Origin: Maribacter forsetii DSM 18668 | Lineage (GTDB): Bacteria > Bacteroidota > Bacteroidia > Flavobacteriales > Flavobacteriaceae | Length of the DNA stretch: 64,000 nucleotides | NCBI RefSeq assembly: GCF_000744105.1 | Contig: NZ_JQLH01000001.1 | Location: 3,534,001 to 3,598,000 of the forward strand | Direction of reading: 5' to 3' | Shown here: piece after piece, positions 45,101 through 52,357 of the stretch | How positions within the stretch are numbered: the stretch's first letter is position 1 | Layout of the letters: each line of letters begins with the position of its first letter | Notes under the pieces: model-generated | Told to the model about the DNA's origin: nothing | Database searches by the model: none | What the model saw: the letters and a program-made list of their open reading frames with translations, nothing else | Program-made: the position numbers and the translations under genes

Positions 45101-47234
45101 CAATGACGGTACGAATACTACTATTGCAGGTGCAGGTACTGCGGCTAGTCCGTACATTATTGCTGTTCCGGACAACTTGGACAACTCGGTAACCAACGAA
45201 ACGAACACGGCTTTTGCCTCCGCAACCAATACATTAACGATTACGGACAGTAATGGTGCTTTGGATGCCCCGATCGTAAACTCGAACGAACTGGATATCA
45301 CCGCTGGAGAAATCACTTCTACCATCAATGGTGTGACTTCCACTCCTATCACCCTTCCTGTTGCCGATGGATCGGAAACTTTGGTTACCGCAGGATCGGA
45401 CATCAGTGTTTCAGGTACAGGTGTAACCGGTGACCCTTATGTGGTTGCAAATACTTTTACAGAAATAGACGATAGCGTAACGAACGAAACAAACACGGCT
45501 TTTGCTTCTGCAACCAATACATTGACGATCACGGATAGTAATGGCGCTTTGGATGCTCCTATTGTAAATACGAATGAACTGGCTATTTCAGGTGGAGAAA
45601 TCACTTCTACCATCAATGGCGTGACTTCTACTCCTATCTCGCTTCCTGTTGCCGATGGATCTGAAACGGTTATCAATGACGGTACGAATACTACTATTGC
45701 AGGTGCAGGTACTGCGGCTAGTCCGTACACTATAGCTGTTCCGGATAACTTGGACAACTCGGTAACCAACGAAACGAACACGGCTTTTGCTTCCGCAACC
45801 AACACATTGACGATTACGGACAATAATGGTGCTTTGGATGCCCCAATCGTAAACTCGAACGAGCTGGCTATTTCAGGTGGAGAAATCACTTCTACTATCA
45901 ATGGCGTGGCTTCCACTCCTATCACTCTTCCTGTTGCCGATGGATCGGAAACAATTATCAACGATGGTACGAATACTACTATTGCCGGTGCAGGTACTGC
46001 GGCTAGTCCGTACACTATAGCTGTTCCGGATAACTTGGATAACTCGGTAACAAACGAACTTTCTGATTTAAGTTTAAGCGCTACCAATATTCTTACATTA
46101 ACGAATCCATTAACTGGATCTAATCAAGTTGATTTAAGCTCTATTTCTACGGACGATCAAACAGTAGAAATGTTTGCATTCAACGGTTCTACATTTGAAC
46201 TTTTACTAAAAATTGAAGATGATCCTACAACTCAGGTAGCAAATTTATCTTCTTTATACGCCGATGGTACTGAAACAGAAATTACAGCAGGTACCGGAAT
46301 AAGTATAACCGGAGATGGGTCGAGTACATTACCATACAATATCATTAACGATTTTACGGAAGTTGATGGTAGTATTACCAATGAAACAAATACAAGTTTT
46401 GCAACTGTTGATGTGGCAGGAGTTGACTACTTAAGAATATCTGATTCTAATGGAGACTTAGATGTTCCATTATCTGATTTATCACATACAGGTACAACAG
46501 GTTCTGTGTTTTTTGCAGGAGCCGATGGTAGACCAACTGAAAATAACAGTCAATTATTTTGGGACGCAACTAACAATAGGTTAAGTATAGGAAATCCATT
46601 ACTAGGAACAAATAAACTTACCGTAAATGGAACAACGAGAACTAGTGGATTAAACAACTCTGACGGTAGTACAACCCTACCTTCTTATAGATTTTCCGAT
46701 GATTCCGATACCGGTATTTACAGTCCTGCAGCCGATGAAATAGGCTTAGTTGTTGGTGAAATTGAAGCTTTAAAAGTTGAAGAAACTTCGGGGAATACTT
46801 CAGTAATAATAAACGAAACTTTAGAGTTAGAAGGTGCCGTATTAGATGAAAATGATTCACCTGGAACAGCTGGTCAAGTATTAACTTCAACAGCCACTGG
46901 TACTGAGTGGGTAAATTCTATGAGCCCTATTAAAGCTATTGGAAAAATAAGCTCTGCCGGTACTGTTACAAAAGCAACTGCTGGGGTTACCGTTACTAGA
47001 ATCAGCGTAGGTTACTATAGAGTAACACTACCCGCAGGTTCTGTTTCTGATGCAGATTATATCATTCAACTAACACAACCTGGTAGAGGTGGCGCCGGTA
47101 ATGACGACCCTGGCATCTCCTACTCCAACCAAACCGCAACAAGTTTTGAGGTTATCATCGGTGATAATGACAACGGCGGTACTGACCGATCAAGATTTGA
47201 TTCTGAATTTATGTTCACTGTTTTAGACCTATAA
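42159..47234 (+). CDS. Long repetitive tail-fibre-like secreted protein (cassette 2)
   Basis: 1691 residues, signal peptide about 1-20 (TSFCANA). Residues about 21-90 repeat the motif of the first cassette (KIGENPNTINSASIVELEST, GAVVYNTDTQCVHYYNGLVW). Two arrays follow: five 91-residue units at about 358-812 (GNESVTALTFDGTTLTLDQ, STDDQKIDTFSLTGTTIAV) and five 95/96-residue units at about 823-1298 (NETNTAFASATNTLTITDS, VADGSETVINDGTNTTIAG). The C-terminus (about 1395-1691) again resembles tail-fibre ends and shares YIIQLT with the first cassette. No sorting domain was recognised. Probably an extended, acidic, surface-exposed fibre. Two further genes follow within 5 bp each. Confidence 0.85.
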   Translation: MSTKFKFLLIFIITSFCANAQVKIGENPNTINSASIVELESTNKAFVLTRLTTAQMQAITPLNGAVVYNTDTQCVHYYNGLVWTNLCDGNSSSFSFTDNGDGTITLSNGEGNNVTFDGAPQTISTLADNGDGTYTYTNENGLETIIAIAETDNQNLQTDSTPGNISIDNGNAIAINVDDADADAQNEIQTLDYTSGVLTLSNDPNATTVDLSGFDQNAADDFSGSFNDLTDLPLNLDTDATDDFNTGISFDGTNLIVTDAGGDVSTDISGLAYDDTAIRADIDQNELDADNAIATVDTKIDDHILADEDTSSTNELSDISITGTTVTLTNAAAGATGVDLGNTFATDAEVATAISDSEALDLDKVIGNESVTALTFDGTTLTLDQDGAASETVDLSGVSTDDQKIDTFSLTGTTIAVSNEGDGEANKTIDLGTTFATDNELADAITASEALDLDKVIGNESVTALTFDGTTLTLDQDGAASETVDLSSVSTDDQKIDTFSLTGTTIAVSNEGDGEADKTIDLGNTFATDAEVATAISDSEALDLDKLIGNESVTALTFDGTTLTLDQDGAASETVDLSGVSTDDQKIDTFSLTGTTIAVSNEGDGEADKTIDLGTTFATDTELADAITASEALDLDKVIGNESVTALTFDGTTLTLDQDGAASETVDLSGVSTDDQKIDTFSLTGTTIAVSNEGDGEADKTIDLGNTFATDTEVATAISDSEALDLDKVIGNESVTGLTFDGTTLTLDQDGAASETVDLSGVSTDDQKIDTFSLTGTTIAVSNEGDGEADKTIDLGNTFATDTEVATAISDSEALDLDKDANNETNTAFASATNTLTITDSNGALTAPIVNSNELDITTGEITSTINGVASTPISLPVADGSETVINDGTNTTIAGAGTAASPYTIAVPDNLDNSVTNETNTAFASATNTLTITDSNGALDAPIVNTNELDITAGEITSTINGVASTPITLPVADGSETVINDGTNTTIAGAGTAASPYIIAVPDNLDNSVTNETNTAFASATNTLTITDSNGALDAPIVNSNELDITAGEITSTINGVTSTPITLPVADGSETLVTAGSDISVSGTGVTGDPYVVANTFTEIDDSVTNETNTAFASATNTLTITDSNGALDAPIVNTNELAISGGEITSTINGVTSTPISLPVADGSETVINDGTNTTIAGAGTAASPYTIAVPDNLDNSVTNETNTAFASATNTLTITDNNGALDAPIVNSNELAISGGEITSTINGVASTPITLPVADGSETIINDGTNTTIAGAGTAASPYTIAVPDNLDNSVTNELSDLSLSATNILTLTNPLTGSNQVDLSSISTDDQTVEMFAFNGSTFELLLKIEDDPTTQVANLSSLYADGTETEITAGTGISITGDGSSTLPYNIINDFTEVDGSITNETNTSFATVDVAGVDYLRISDSNGDLDVPLSDLSHTGTTGSVFFAGADGRPTENNSQLFWDATNNRLSIGNPLLGTNKLTVNGTTRTSGLNNSDGSTTLPSYRFSDDSDTGIYSPAADEIGLVVGEIEALKVEETSGNTSVIINETLELEGAVLDENDSPGTAGQVLTSTATGTEWVNSMSPIKAIGKISSAGTVTKATAGVTVTRISVGYYRVTLPAGSVSDADYIIQLTQPGRGGAGNDDPGISYSNQTATSFEVIIGDNDNGGTDRSRFDSEFMFTVLDL
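43230..44594 (+). repeat. Five tandem 273-bp repeats
   Basis: The GAAGC(G/A)TTGGA marker recurs at 43230, 43503, 43776, 44049 and 44322, and again at 44595, exactly 273 bp apart (91 residues). Unit 1 is the most divergent at the base level; the others are nearly identical. Confidence 0.93.
44625..46052 (+). repeat. Five tandem 285/288-bp repeats
   Basis: The AACGAAAC marker recurs at 44625, 44910, 45195, 45483 and 45768, ending at 46053. Periods are 285, 285, 288, 285 and 285 bp, all preserving frame. The third unit carries an alternative segment (LVTAGSDISVSGTGVTGDPY) in place of the usual INDGTNTTIAG part. Confidence 0.92.
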
Positions 47235-47238
47235 AAAA

Positions 47239-47892
47239 ATGAGATTAACAAAATACATTTTACTTTCTATCACTCTATTAATAGGGCTTATTGTAAATGC
47301 TCAGCTTGATAGCGGATTACTTGTAGGGTTAACGACAGGTACTACTACCAATATAAACGCAACAACAGATGCTGCCCAAGGCGCTTTGGTCTTTAATACA
47401 GATACAAATCAAGTCTATGTCTTTGATGGTACGTCATGGAGCCAAATGGGTCAGAAAACTATCTACACCGGTACGTTTAGAATTTCAGCAACAGGTGCGG
47501 TTTCCGTATCCGGAATTCCTTTTCAACCTTCATCTGTGTCATTTGTAGCTTATGCCAATATTGAAGATTTCGATATTAATGCGGACAACGGGACTAGAAA
47601 TAATGAAACCGGATTACCAAATGCCTACGGCAGTATGAAAGGATTTGCCAGAGATGACAATGGTAGCATTACAGAACAAGTAATCTTTAATGGTGGTAGC
47701 GGTAATTCAATTAATGATATATCTAGATATGCCTCTAGCACTCATAGTATCGGTTTACGCTATGCAAATCAAAATGGAGATAATCTAGGATTAACCACCG
47801 CTACTGTTACTAGTTTTAATGCTGACGGATTCAGTTTAAATACCGACAGTTATGCAGACGGAATTGTCGTAATATTTGAAGCACATAGATAA
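47239..47892 (+). CDS. Short secreted fibre-like protein (cassette 2)
   Basis: 217 residues, signal peptide about 1-21 (GLIVNAQ). It has a shortened version of the N-terminal fibre motif (AQGALVFNTDTNQVYVFDG, TSW) followed directly by a beta-rich C-terminal domain (TIYTGTFRISATGAVSVSG, RYANQNGDNLGLTTATVT). There are no internal repeats. It lies 4 bp after the 1691-residue gene and 4 bp before the sorting-domain partner, so the three form one transcription unit. Possibly a minor fibre tip or accessory. Function inferred only. Confidence 0.78.
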   Translation: MRLTKYILLSITLLIGLIVNAQLDSGLLVGLTTGTTTNINATTDAAQGALVFNTDTNQVYVFDGTSWSQMGQKTIYTGTFRISATGAVSVSGIPFQPSSVSFVAYANIEDFDINADNGTRNNETGLPNAYGSMKGFARDDNGSITEQVIFNGGSGNSINDISRYASSTHSIGLRYANQNGDNLGLTTATVTSFNADGFSLNTDSYADGIVVIFEAHR

Positions 47893-47896
47893 AAAT

Positions 47897-49078
47897 ATGA
47901 AAAGATTATTGACCGCACTTTTTAGTATATGCGTTTTACTATGCTCTTTAAACAGCCATAGTCAAGATGCCGTTCATAATTATGGAAATATTCAGATCCA
48001 TGAAGACGGACTTGTTGGCTTTCACATGGATGTTATAAATAATGGAGCTTTTAACCAGAATAAAGGTTTAGTCGGTTTCTATTCTTTCGACAAAGCTTTA
48101 ACTATATCAGGTGGATCTAACCCGGTATTTTATGATTTTGAAGTTGCTGTAGATAATGACCTATATATTGACAATACGGTGGGAGTTCAAAATAACGCCA
48201 ACTTTATTGCCGGCGACATCAATACAACGAGAGCGGTATCCGAAGTAAATATCAATTTTTTAAACGACTCATTTTATGCTGGAGAATCAAACAACACAAA
48301 AATTGATGGTTATGCTGCCATAGGCAAGAAGTCCGAATTTACGTTTCCTATAGGTCAATTTGATAAAATACGTCCTTTGACTATTGAATCAACCAGTGCT
48401 AACGATTATGCAAAATCTGCTTATTATTATGAAGACCCTAATACACCAAGCCAATTCAATACTAGTTTCAACACATTCATAAAGGAAAATGAAGCATTAT
48501 CAATTAGTGAATATGAATTTTGGCATTTAGAAAGTACCGTACCCTCAAAAGTGACCTTAACTTGGGACGAGGAAAGTAATGCTTACCTATTTGGTGAGAC
48601 CATTTCAGAAATAAAAGTTGTAGGGTGGAGTATAATCGATAAAATTTGGGTGGATCTAGGTAATACTAATGTTGAAGGTAATTTTGCTTATGGCTCGGTT
48701 ACATCTGAAGAATTTGTACCTAGCGATTATGAAATTATAACTATTGGCGGAAATTCCGATATTATTGAAACGCTGGATAATATCACTTTAGATAATTATT
48801 ACATGACACCAAACGGCGATGGTATCAATGATTTTTTAGAGATTGAAGGCATTGAGAATTCACCTAATAATTCTTTACAAATTTATAATAGATATGGAAG
48901 ATTGGTTTTCTCCATGGATAATTATAACGATGAATTTATAGGCATATCCAATGTAAACGGGGTCGTTGCCAGAAATACAGGTTTACCTTCTGGAATTTAC
49001 TTCTATATTGTAAACTTAGCTGATTTAGACTTTAAACATCAAGGATATTTATACCTTACTACTTACGAAGAAAATTGA
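47897..49078 (+). CDS. T9SS type B sorting-domain partner protein (cassette 2)
   Basis: 393 residues with the start at 47897, which gives a clean signal peptide (about 1-23, SLNSHSQ). An in-frame ATG at 47876 overlaps the previous gene and adds seven residues. It is a full-length paralogue of the 40756 product: YGNIQIHEDGLVGFHMDVIN, NDSFYAGESNNTKIDGYAAI, YEFWHLESTVPSKVTLTWDE. Residues about 298-393 are a CHU_C/type B domain (TPNGDGINDFLEI, IYNRYGRLVF, LPSGIYFYIV, YLYLTTYE). It closes the second cassette. Confidence 0.87.
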   Translation: MKRLLTALFSICVLLCSLNSHSQDAVHNYGNIQIHEDGLVGFHMDVINNGAFNQNKGLVGFYSFDKALTISGGSNPVFYDFEVAVDNDLYIDNTVGVQNNANFIAGDINTTRAVSEVNINFLNDSFYAGESNNTKIDGYAAIGKKSEFTFPIGQFDKIRPLTIESTSANDYAKSAYYYEDPNTPSQFNTSFNTFIKENEALSISEYEFWHLESTVPSKVTLTWDEESNAYLFGETISEIKVVGWSIIDKIWVDLGNTNVEGNFAYGSVTSEEFVPSDYEIITIGGNSDIIETLDNITLDNYYMTPNGDGINDFLEIEGIENSPNNSLQIYNRYGRLVFSMDNYNDEFIGISNVNGVVARNTGLPSGIYFYIVNLADLDFKHQGYLYLTTYEEN

Positions 49079-49207
49079 TGTTAAATTCTATTCAGCTCAA
49101 TATTTATTACATTTACTTTAAGATTGTATGATTTTCAACTTCAAGAAGTTTTTCTCTTCTGATTTAGTTTGGCAAATCTTTTGCAATTAATAACACAACA
49201 TTCAATT

Positions 49208-49942
49208 ATGCAGAGAAGAACATTTATCAATAGAAGTAGTTCGGCAGCTTTAGCTCTTGCCTTAGCCCCTAATTTCTTTATTCAAGAAGAAACCGAGTAC
49301 GGTATTTTAGAATTAATGGGTAAAGAAGACATTAAGTTGTACGGTAAAGACATTAACCTACGAAAAGAAGCTCATGATGCTTTTCTAGAAATGAAGAAGG
49401 CTGCGTATAAAGATGGTATCGATCTAAAAATAGTTTCAAGTTTTAGAAGTTATGATAGACAAGCTGCTATTTTTGAGCGTAAGTATTTAAAATATACAGA
49501 TGATGATGGCATGAACCCTACAGATGCTATCAATAAAATTATAGAATACTCTACCATACCTGGTACTAGCAGACACCATTGGGGTACTGATATTGATGTT
49601 GTAGATGGCTACAGAAAGGTAGATGGCGACGTGCTTGTACCGCACAAGTATGAAGGTGATGGACCTTACGTAGATTTTAAAAAGTGGATGGATGAAAATT
49701 CCGAAACGTACGGGTTCTTCCTAGTATATACCAATGAGCCTAAAAGAAGAGGTTTTAAGTATGAACCCTGGCATTATAGCTACGCCCCTTTATCTATACC
49801 AATGTTAGAACAATTTAGAAGTAAAAATGTTGCTTCAATTATAATTAGAGAAGATTATTATGGTGCCGAGCATTTTACGATGAACTTTTTAAAATCATAC
49901 ATTCAAAATAATATATTAGACATCAATAGAAGCTTATTATAA
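49208..49942 (+). CDS. M15-family D,D-carboxypeptidase (VanY-like), Tat-type signal
   Basis: 244 residues from the ATG at 49208. An upstream ATG at 49169 would bury the signal. The N-terminus MQRRTFINRSSSAALALALA has twin arginines before a hydrophobic segment, like a Tat signal. The zinc site follows the M15B pattern: SRHHWGTDID (His123, Asp130) and EPWHY (Glu186, His189), with SSFRSYDRQ upstream. It would trim D-Ala from peptidoglycan in the periplasm. It stands alone; the M48 gene follows after 39 bp. Confidence 0.9.
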   Translation: MQRRTFINRSSSAALALALAPNFFIQEETEYGILELMGKEDIKLYGKDINLRKEAHDAFLEMKKAAYKDGIDLKIVSSFRSYDRQAAIFERKYLKYTDDDGMNPTDAINKIIEYSTIPGTSRHHWGTDIDVVDGYRKVDGDVLVPHKYEGDGPYVDFKKWMDENSETYGFFLVYTNEPKRRGFKYEPWHYSYAPLSIPMLEQFRSKNVASIIIREDYYGAEHFTMNFLKSYIQNNILDINRSLL

Positions 49943-49981
49943 GCATTTCGTACATTAGAACCTGTACTATAACACATTACC

Positions 49982-50752
49982 ATGAGAAGAGGAAGTTGGA
50001 AAATTAGAATATTTATCGGTTTGGCGATAGTTGCCTTTGCATTTATTCAAAAATGCAGTAATACCGAAGAGAACCCATACACGGGTCGCTCGCAACATAT
50101 CACCATGACTTCTGATCAAGAAATTGCTATTGGTTTACAAAGTGCCCCAGAAATGGCACAACAACATGGCGGACTCTACCCTGACCAACGTTTACAATCT
50201 TTTGTTGAATCTGTAGGCAATAAATTAGTTGAAAATAGTATTGCAAGAGAAACTCCATACCAGTACGATTTTCATTTACTGGCCGATGACCAGACCATAA
50301 ATGCCTTTGCCTTACCAGGCGGGCAGTGTTTTATCACCTATGCTTTATTTTCCCAACTTAATGAAGCACAACTAGCCGGAGTTCTTGGTCATGAGATCGG
50401 TCATGTAATAGGTAGGCATTCCGCAGAAAGAATTGCAGACAGCCAAACATGGCAAACCGCTACTATGGGCGCCACAGTCGGTGCCGGTGACATGGGTAGC
50501 ATTTTAGGTAGCATTGGCCAGAATACACTATTAAAAAATGGACGTGGAGATGAATTGGAAAGTGACGAACTAGGTGTACTATTTATGATTCAATCTGGTT
50601 ATGATCCTTATGAAATGATCAAGGTCATGGAAATTTTAAAAGCTGCTGGCGGACCAAATCGTACTCCTGAGTTTCAAAGCACCCATCCCGACCCTGAAAA
50701 TAGAATTGAAAAAATCAAGGAAGCTATAAACAAATACAAAAACCAAGGTTAA
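49982..50752 (+). CDS. M48-family zinc metallopeptidase
   Basis: 256 residues. The HEXXH site is in LGHEIGHVIGRH (His137, Glu138, His141) with the probable third ligand in DELESDELG. A hydrophobic N-terminus (about 9-22) precedes Cys25 in FIQKCSN, which might be lipidated though the lipobox is imperfect. It resembles BepA/LoiP-type envelope quality-control peptidases. Same strand as the M15 gene, so possibly one operon. A weak 7-bp stem with a T run (50738-50761) overlaps the stop codon. Confidence 0.9.
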   Translation: MRRGSWKIRIFIGLAIVAFAFIQKCSNTEENPYTGRSQHITMTSDQEIAIGLQSAPEMAQQHGGLYPDQRLQSFVESVGNKLVENSIARETPYQYDFHLLADDQTINAFALPGGQCFITYALFSQLNEAQLAGVLGHEIGHVIGRHSAERIADSQTWQTATMGATVGAGDMGSILGSIGQNTLLKNGRGDELESDELGVLFMIQSGYDPYEMIKVMEILKAAGGPNRTPEFQSTHPDPENRIEKIKEAINKYKNQG

Positions 50753-50796
50753 TCGGTTTTTTTGTACAGTTGGTCTAGACGACTCTATACAGTACA

Positions 50797-50804
50797 TATA
50801 TTTG
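50797..50804 (+). promoter_or_regulatory. Candidate -7 element upstream of 55-residue protein gene
   Basis: TATATTTG fits TAnnTTTG. TTGG at 50770-50773 could be the -33 element, although the spacing (24 bp) is a little long. It lies 83 bp before the ATG at 50888. Confidence 0.35.
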
Positions 50805-50887
50805 TGTACATTTGGGGAAGTCCCAAGCTTATTTTGCCATTTATGATTGCCTTTATAGCTATGATTTAATCATAGAAGAACACTATA

Positions 50888-51055
50888 ATGGGAACAATTA
50901 CACATTTTAGAAACTTATACGTGCAGGCGTTTGAGAACTGTAGACCAATAATATTGGTTACATTTTTAAAGGTCTACTCAGTATTTTGTGCCCTAATGAT
51001 ATTTTTGGCACTGTATGCATTTGTTGTTAGAGCAGCAAATGGATTTGATTTTTAA
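50888..51055 (+). CDS. Small single-span membrane protein (55 residues, DUF6747-like)
   Basis: An ATG-TAA frame of 55 codons encoding MGTITHFRNLYVQAFENC, then a hydrophobic helix (about residues 21-46: LVTFLKVYSVFCALMIFLAL) and a short tail ending NGFDF. The pattern (HF-NLY at the start, one membrane helix, small polar tail) resembles the flavobacterial DUF6747 family as I recall it. A candidate promoter lies upstream and a strong terminator downstream, making a complete small transcription unit. Function unknown. Confidence 0.7.
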   Translation: MGTITHFRNLYVQAFENCRPIILVTFLKVYSVFCALMIFLALYAFVVRAANGFDF

Positions 51056-51109
51056 TTCGTTTTTACTCTTTTACCTGAACACTATTTGGAGTAGAATTAT
51101 TAGTATTAA

Positions 51110-51141
51110 AAAAGGCCCATTGAAATTTCAATGAGCCTTTT
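51110..51141. terminator. Bidirectional terminator
   Basis: An almost perfect 32-bp palindrome (AAAAGGCCCATTGAAA with its complement, one mismatch that becomes G-U on the minus strand) lies between the small plus-strand gene and the convergent ankyrin gene. Confidence 0.82.
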
Positions 51142-51160
51142 CTATTTGTATAAAACAAAA

Positions 51161-51547
51161 TTATGAATCTTGCTTAATAACATCTAACACATCTTTTGCG
51201 TTCGACATTTTCGCATAGTCTTTTGCTGTATAACCCTGGTCGCTTTTAATATTGAGGTTGGCACCGTTCAACAATAAAACCTTTAATATCTCTGCCTTAT
51301 TATATCTAGCGGCATACATTGCCGGTGTTAGACCTAGAGATTTTTCATTTGTCTTTTCTCCTAAAGCCAACAAACTTCTTACTTGGTCTACATCACCCTT
51401 CATAACTGCCTTGCATAACGAATTGATTTCATCATTAACAGAAACAGATATTGATTCGTTTAAATTGATTAGATCATTACTATTTGCATAAACACTGCTA
51501 AATGCAAATGCGCTAATGAATAACAAAATTGAAATTGATTTTTTCAT
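51161..51547 (-). CDS. Exported ankyrin-repeat protein
   Basis: 128 residues, signal peptide about 1-21 (FSSVYA). About two to three ankyrin repeats follow (SLCKAVMKGDVDQVRSLLAL, LTPAMYAARYNKAEILKVLL, NGANLNIKSDQGYTAKDYA). A protein-binding role in the periplasm is inferred. It is a close paralogue of the gene at 51745-52140, with the same strand and size, so the two arose by tandem duplication. Confidence 0.85.
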   Translation of the reverse strand: MKKSISILLFISAFAFSSVYANSNDLINLNESISVSVNDEINSLCKAVMKGDVDQVRSLLALGEKTNEKSLGLTPAMYAARYNKAEILKVLLLNGANLNIKSDQGYTAKDYAKMSNAKDVLDVIKQDS

Positions 51548-51744
51548 AATATTTACGTTGTTTTGATTAATGATTTTAATAATAACGTAAATTTACATAT
51601 ACAATTATGTTAATAACACCGTTTTAAGAAAGAAATAGTAAATATTTAACAATTGAAAAAATTAAAAAAAACCTATGCCCCGATTTTAAAATAAATTAAG
51701 ACATAGGATATAATATTCACAAAATGAAATCGACTAAAGCAGAC

Positions 51745-52140
51745 TTAGCTTCCTACTGCTGTTTCAATTAATTCTAGAGCCTCTGTTGCATTAGATAATT
51801 CAGCATAACGCTTTGCAGTATGCCCATGACTACTCTGCATCTTTAGATCGGCTCCATTTTCAATTAAGACCTCTAATATTTCAACCTTATTGTAACGTGC
51901 AGCAAACATTGCAGGGGTCATTCCCAAAGATTTTTGATTTACATCTTCACCCAAATCTATTAAACGATTAACGGTTTCTAAATCGCCCTTTATTACAGCT
52001 TTACAAAATGAGCTGATATCAACTCTTGATACGAGGTCAATTTCTGTTGTTGTTTTTGAACGATTTACAGTCTCTGCAGCCATAACTGTTGAGCCTACGG
52101 TAAGTGCTACCATAGCCAATGTAAGAATTACTTTTTTCAT
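51745..52140 (-). CDS. Exported ankyrin-repeat protein, paralogue of 51161-51547
   Basis: 131 residues from the ATG at 52140, where the signal peptide begins (MKKVILTLAMVALTVGSTVM). An upstream in-frame ATG at 52221 would add 27 non-signal residues. The ankyrin segments SFCKAVIKGDLETVNRLIDL, MTPAMFAARYNKVEILEVLI and HGHTAKRYAELSNATEALEL match the paralogue position for position. Function unknown. Confidence 0.85.
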   Translation of the reverse strand: MKKVILTLAMVALTVGSTVMAAETVNRSKTTTEIDLVSRVDISSFCKAVIKGDLETVNRLIDLGEDVNQKSLGMTPAMFAARYNKVEILEVLIENGADLKMQSSHGHTAKRYAELSNATEALELIETAVGS

Positions 52141-52334
52141 GATGATTGATTTTAATTGATGAGTACAATAGCGTACAATTAAAAGACGCCGATCAGCACA
52201 AATTGTTTCATCCTTTAACAATGTTATAACTAAACTTTAACAAATAAATCTTCACCCAAACTACAAAAATGTTGCGATACACCATCAAATCAAAAAAGGT
52301 ATGTAAACTAGTAGCTTAACTTGGCAGAACATAG

Positions 52335-52342
52335 TATTTTTG
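52335..52342 (+). promoter_or_regulatory. Candidate -7 promoter element of gpmI operon
   Basis: TATTTTTG matches TAnnTTTG exactly, 15 bp before the ATG at 52358. The expected -33 position lacks a clear match. Confidence 0.4.
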
Positions 52343-52357
52343 TACTCCTAAAACCTT

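Noticed and set aside
43007..46087. Long antisense open frames (418, 333 and 216 codons) opposite the second fibre gene
   Set aside because: They arise because the repeat units lack stops in one antisense phase, and the repeats copy that property. The products are low-complexity Ser/Val/Ala-rich with no start context or domain. Similar shadows lie opposite the Calx-beta arrays.
37187..47234. Prophage or phage-tail cluster
   Set aside because: The long proteins resemble tail fibres at their ends, but no capsid, terminase, portal, integrase or lysis gene is nearby, and all have Sec signal peptides and T9SS partners.
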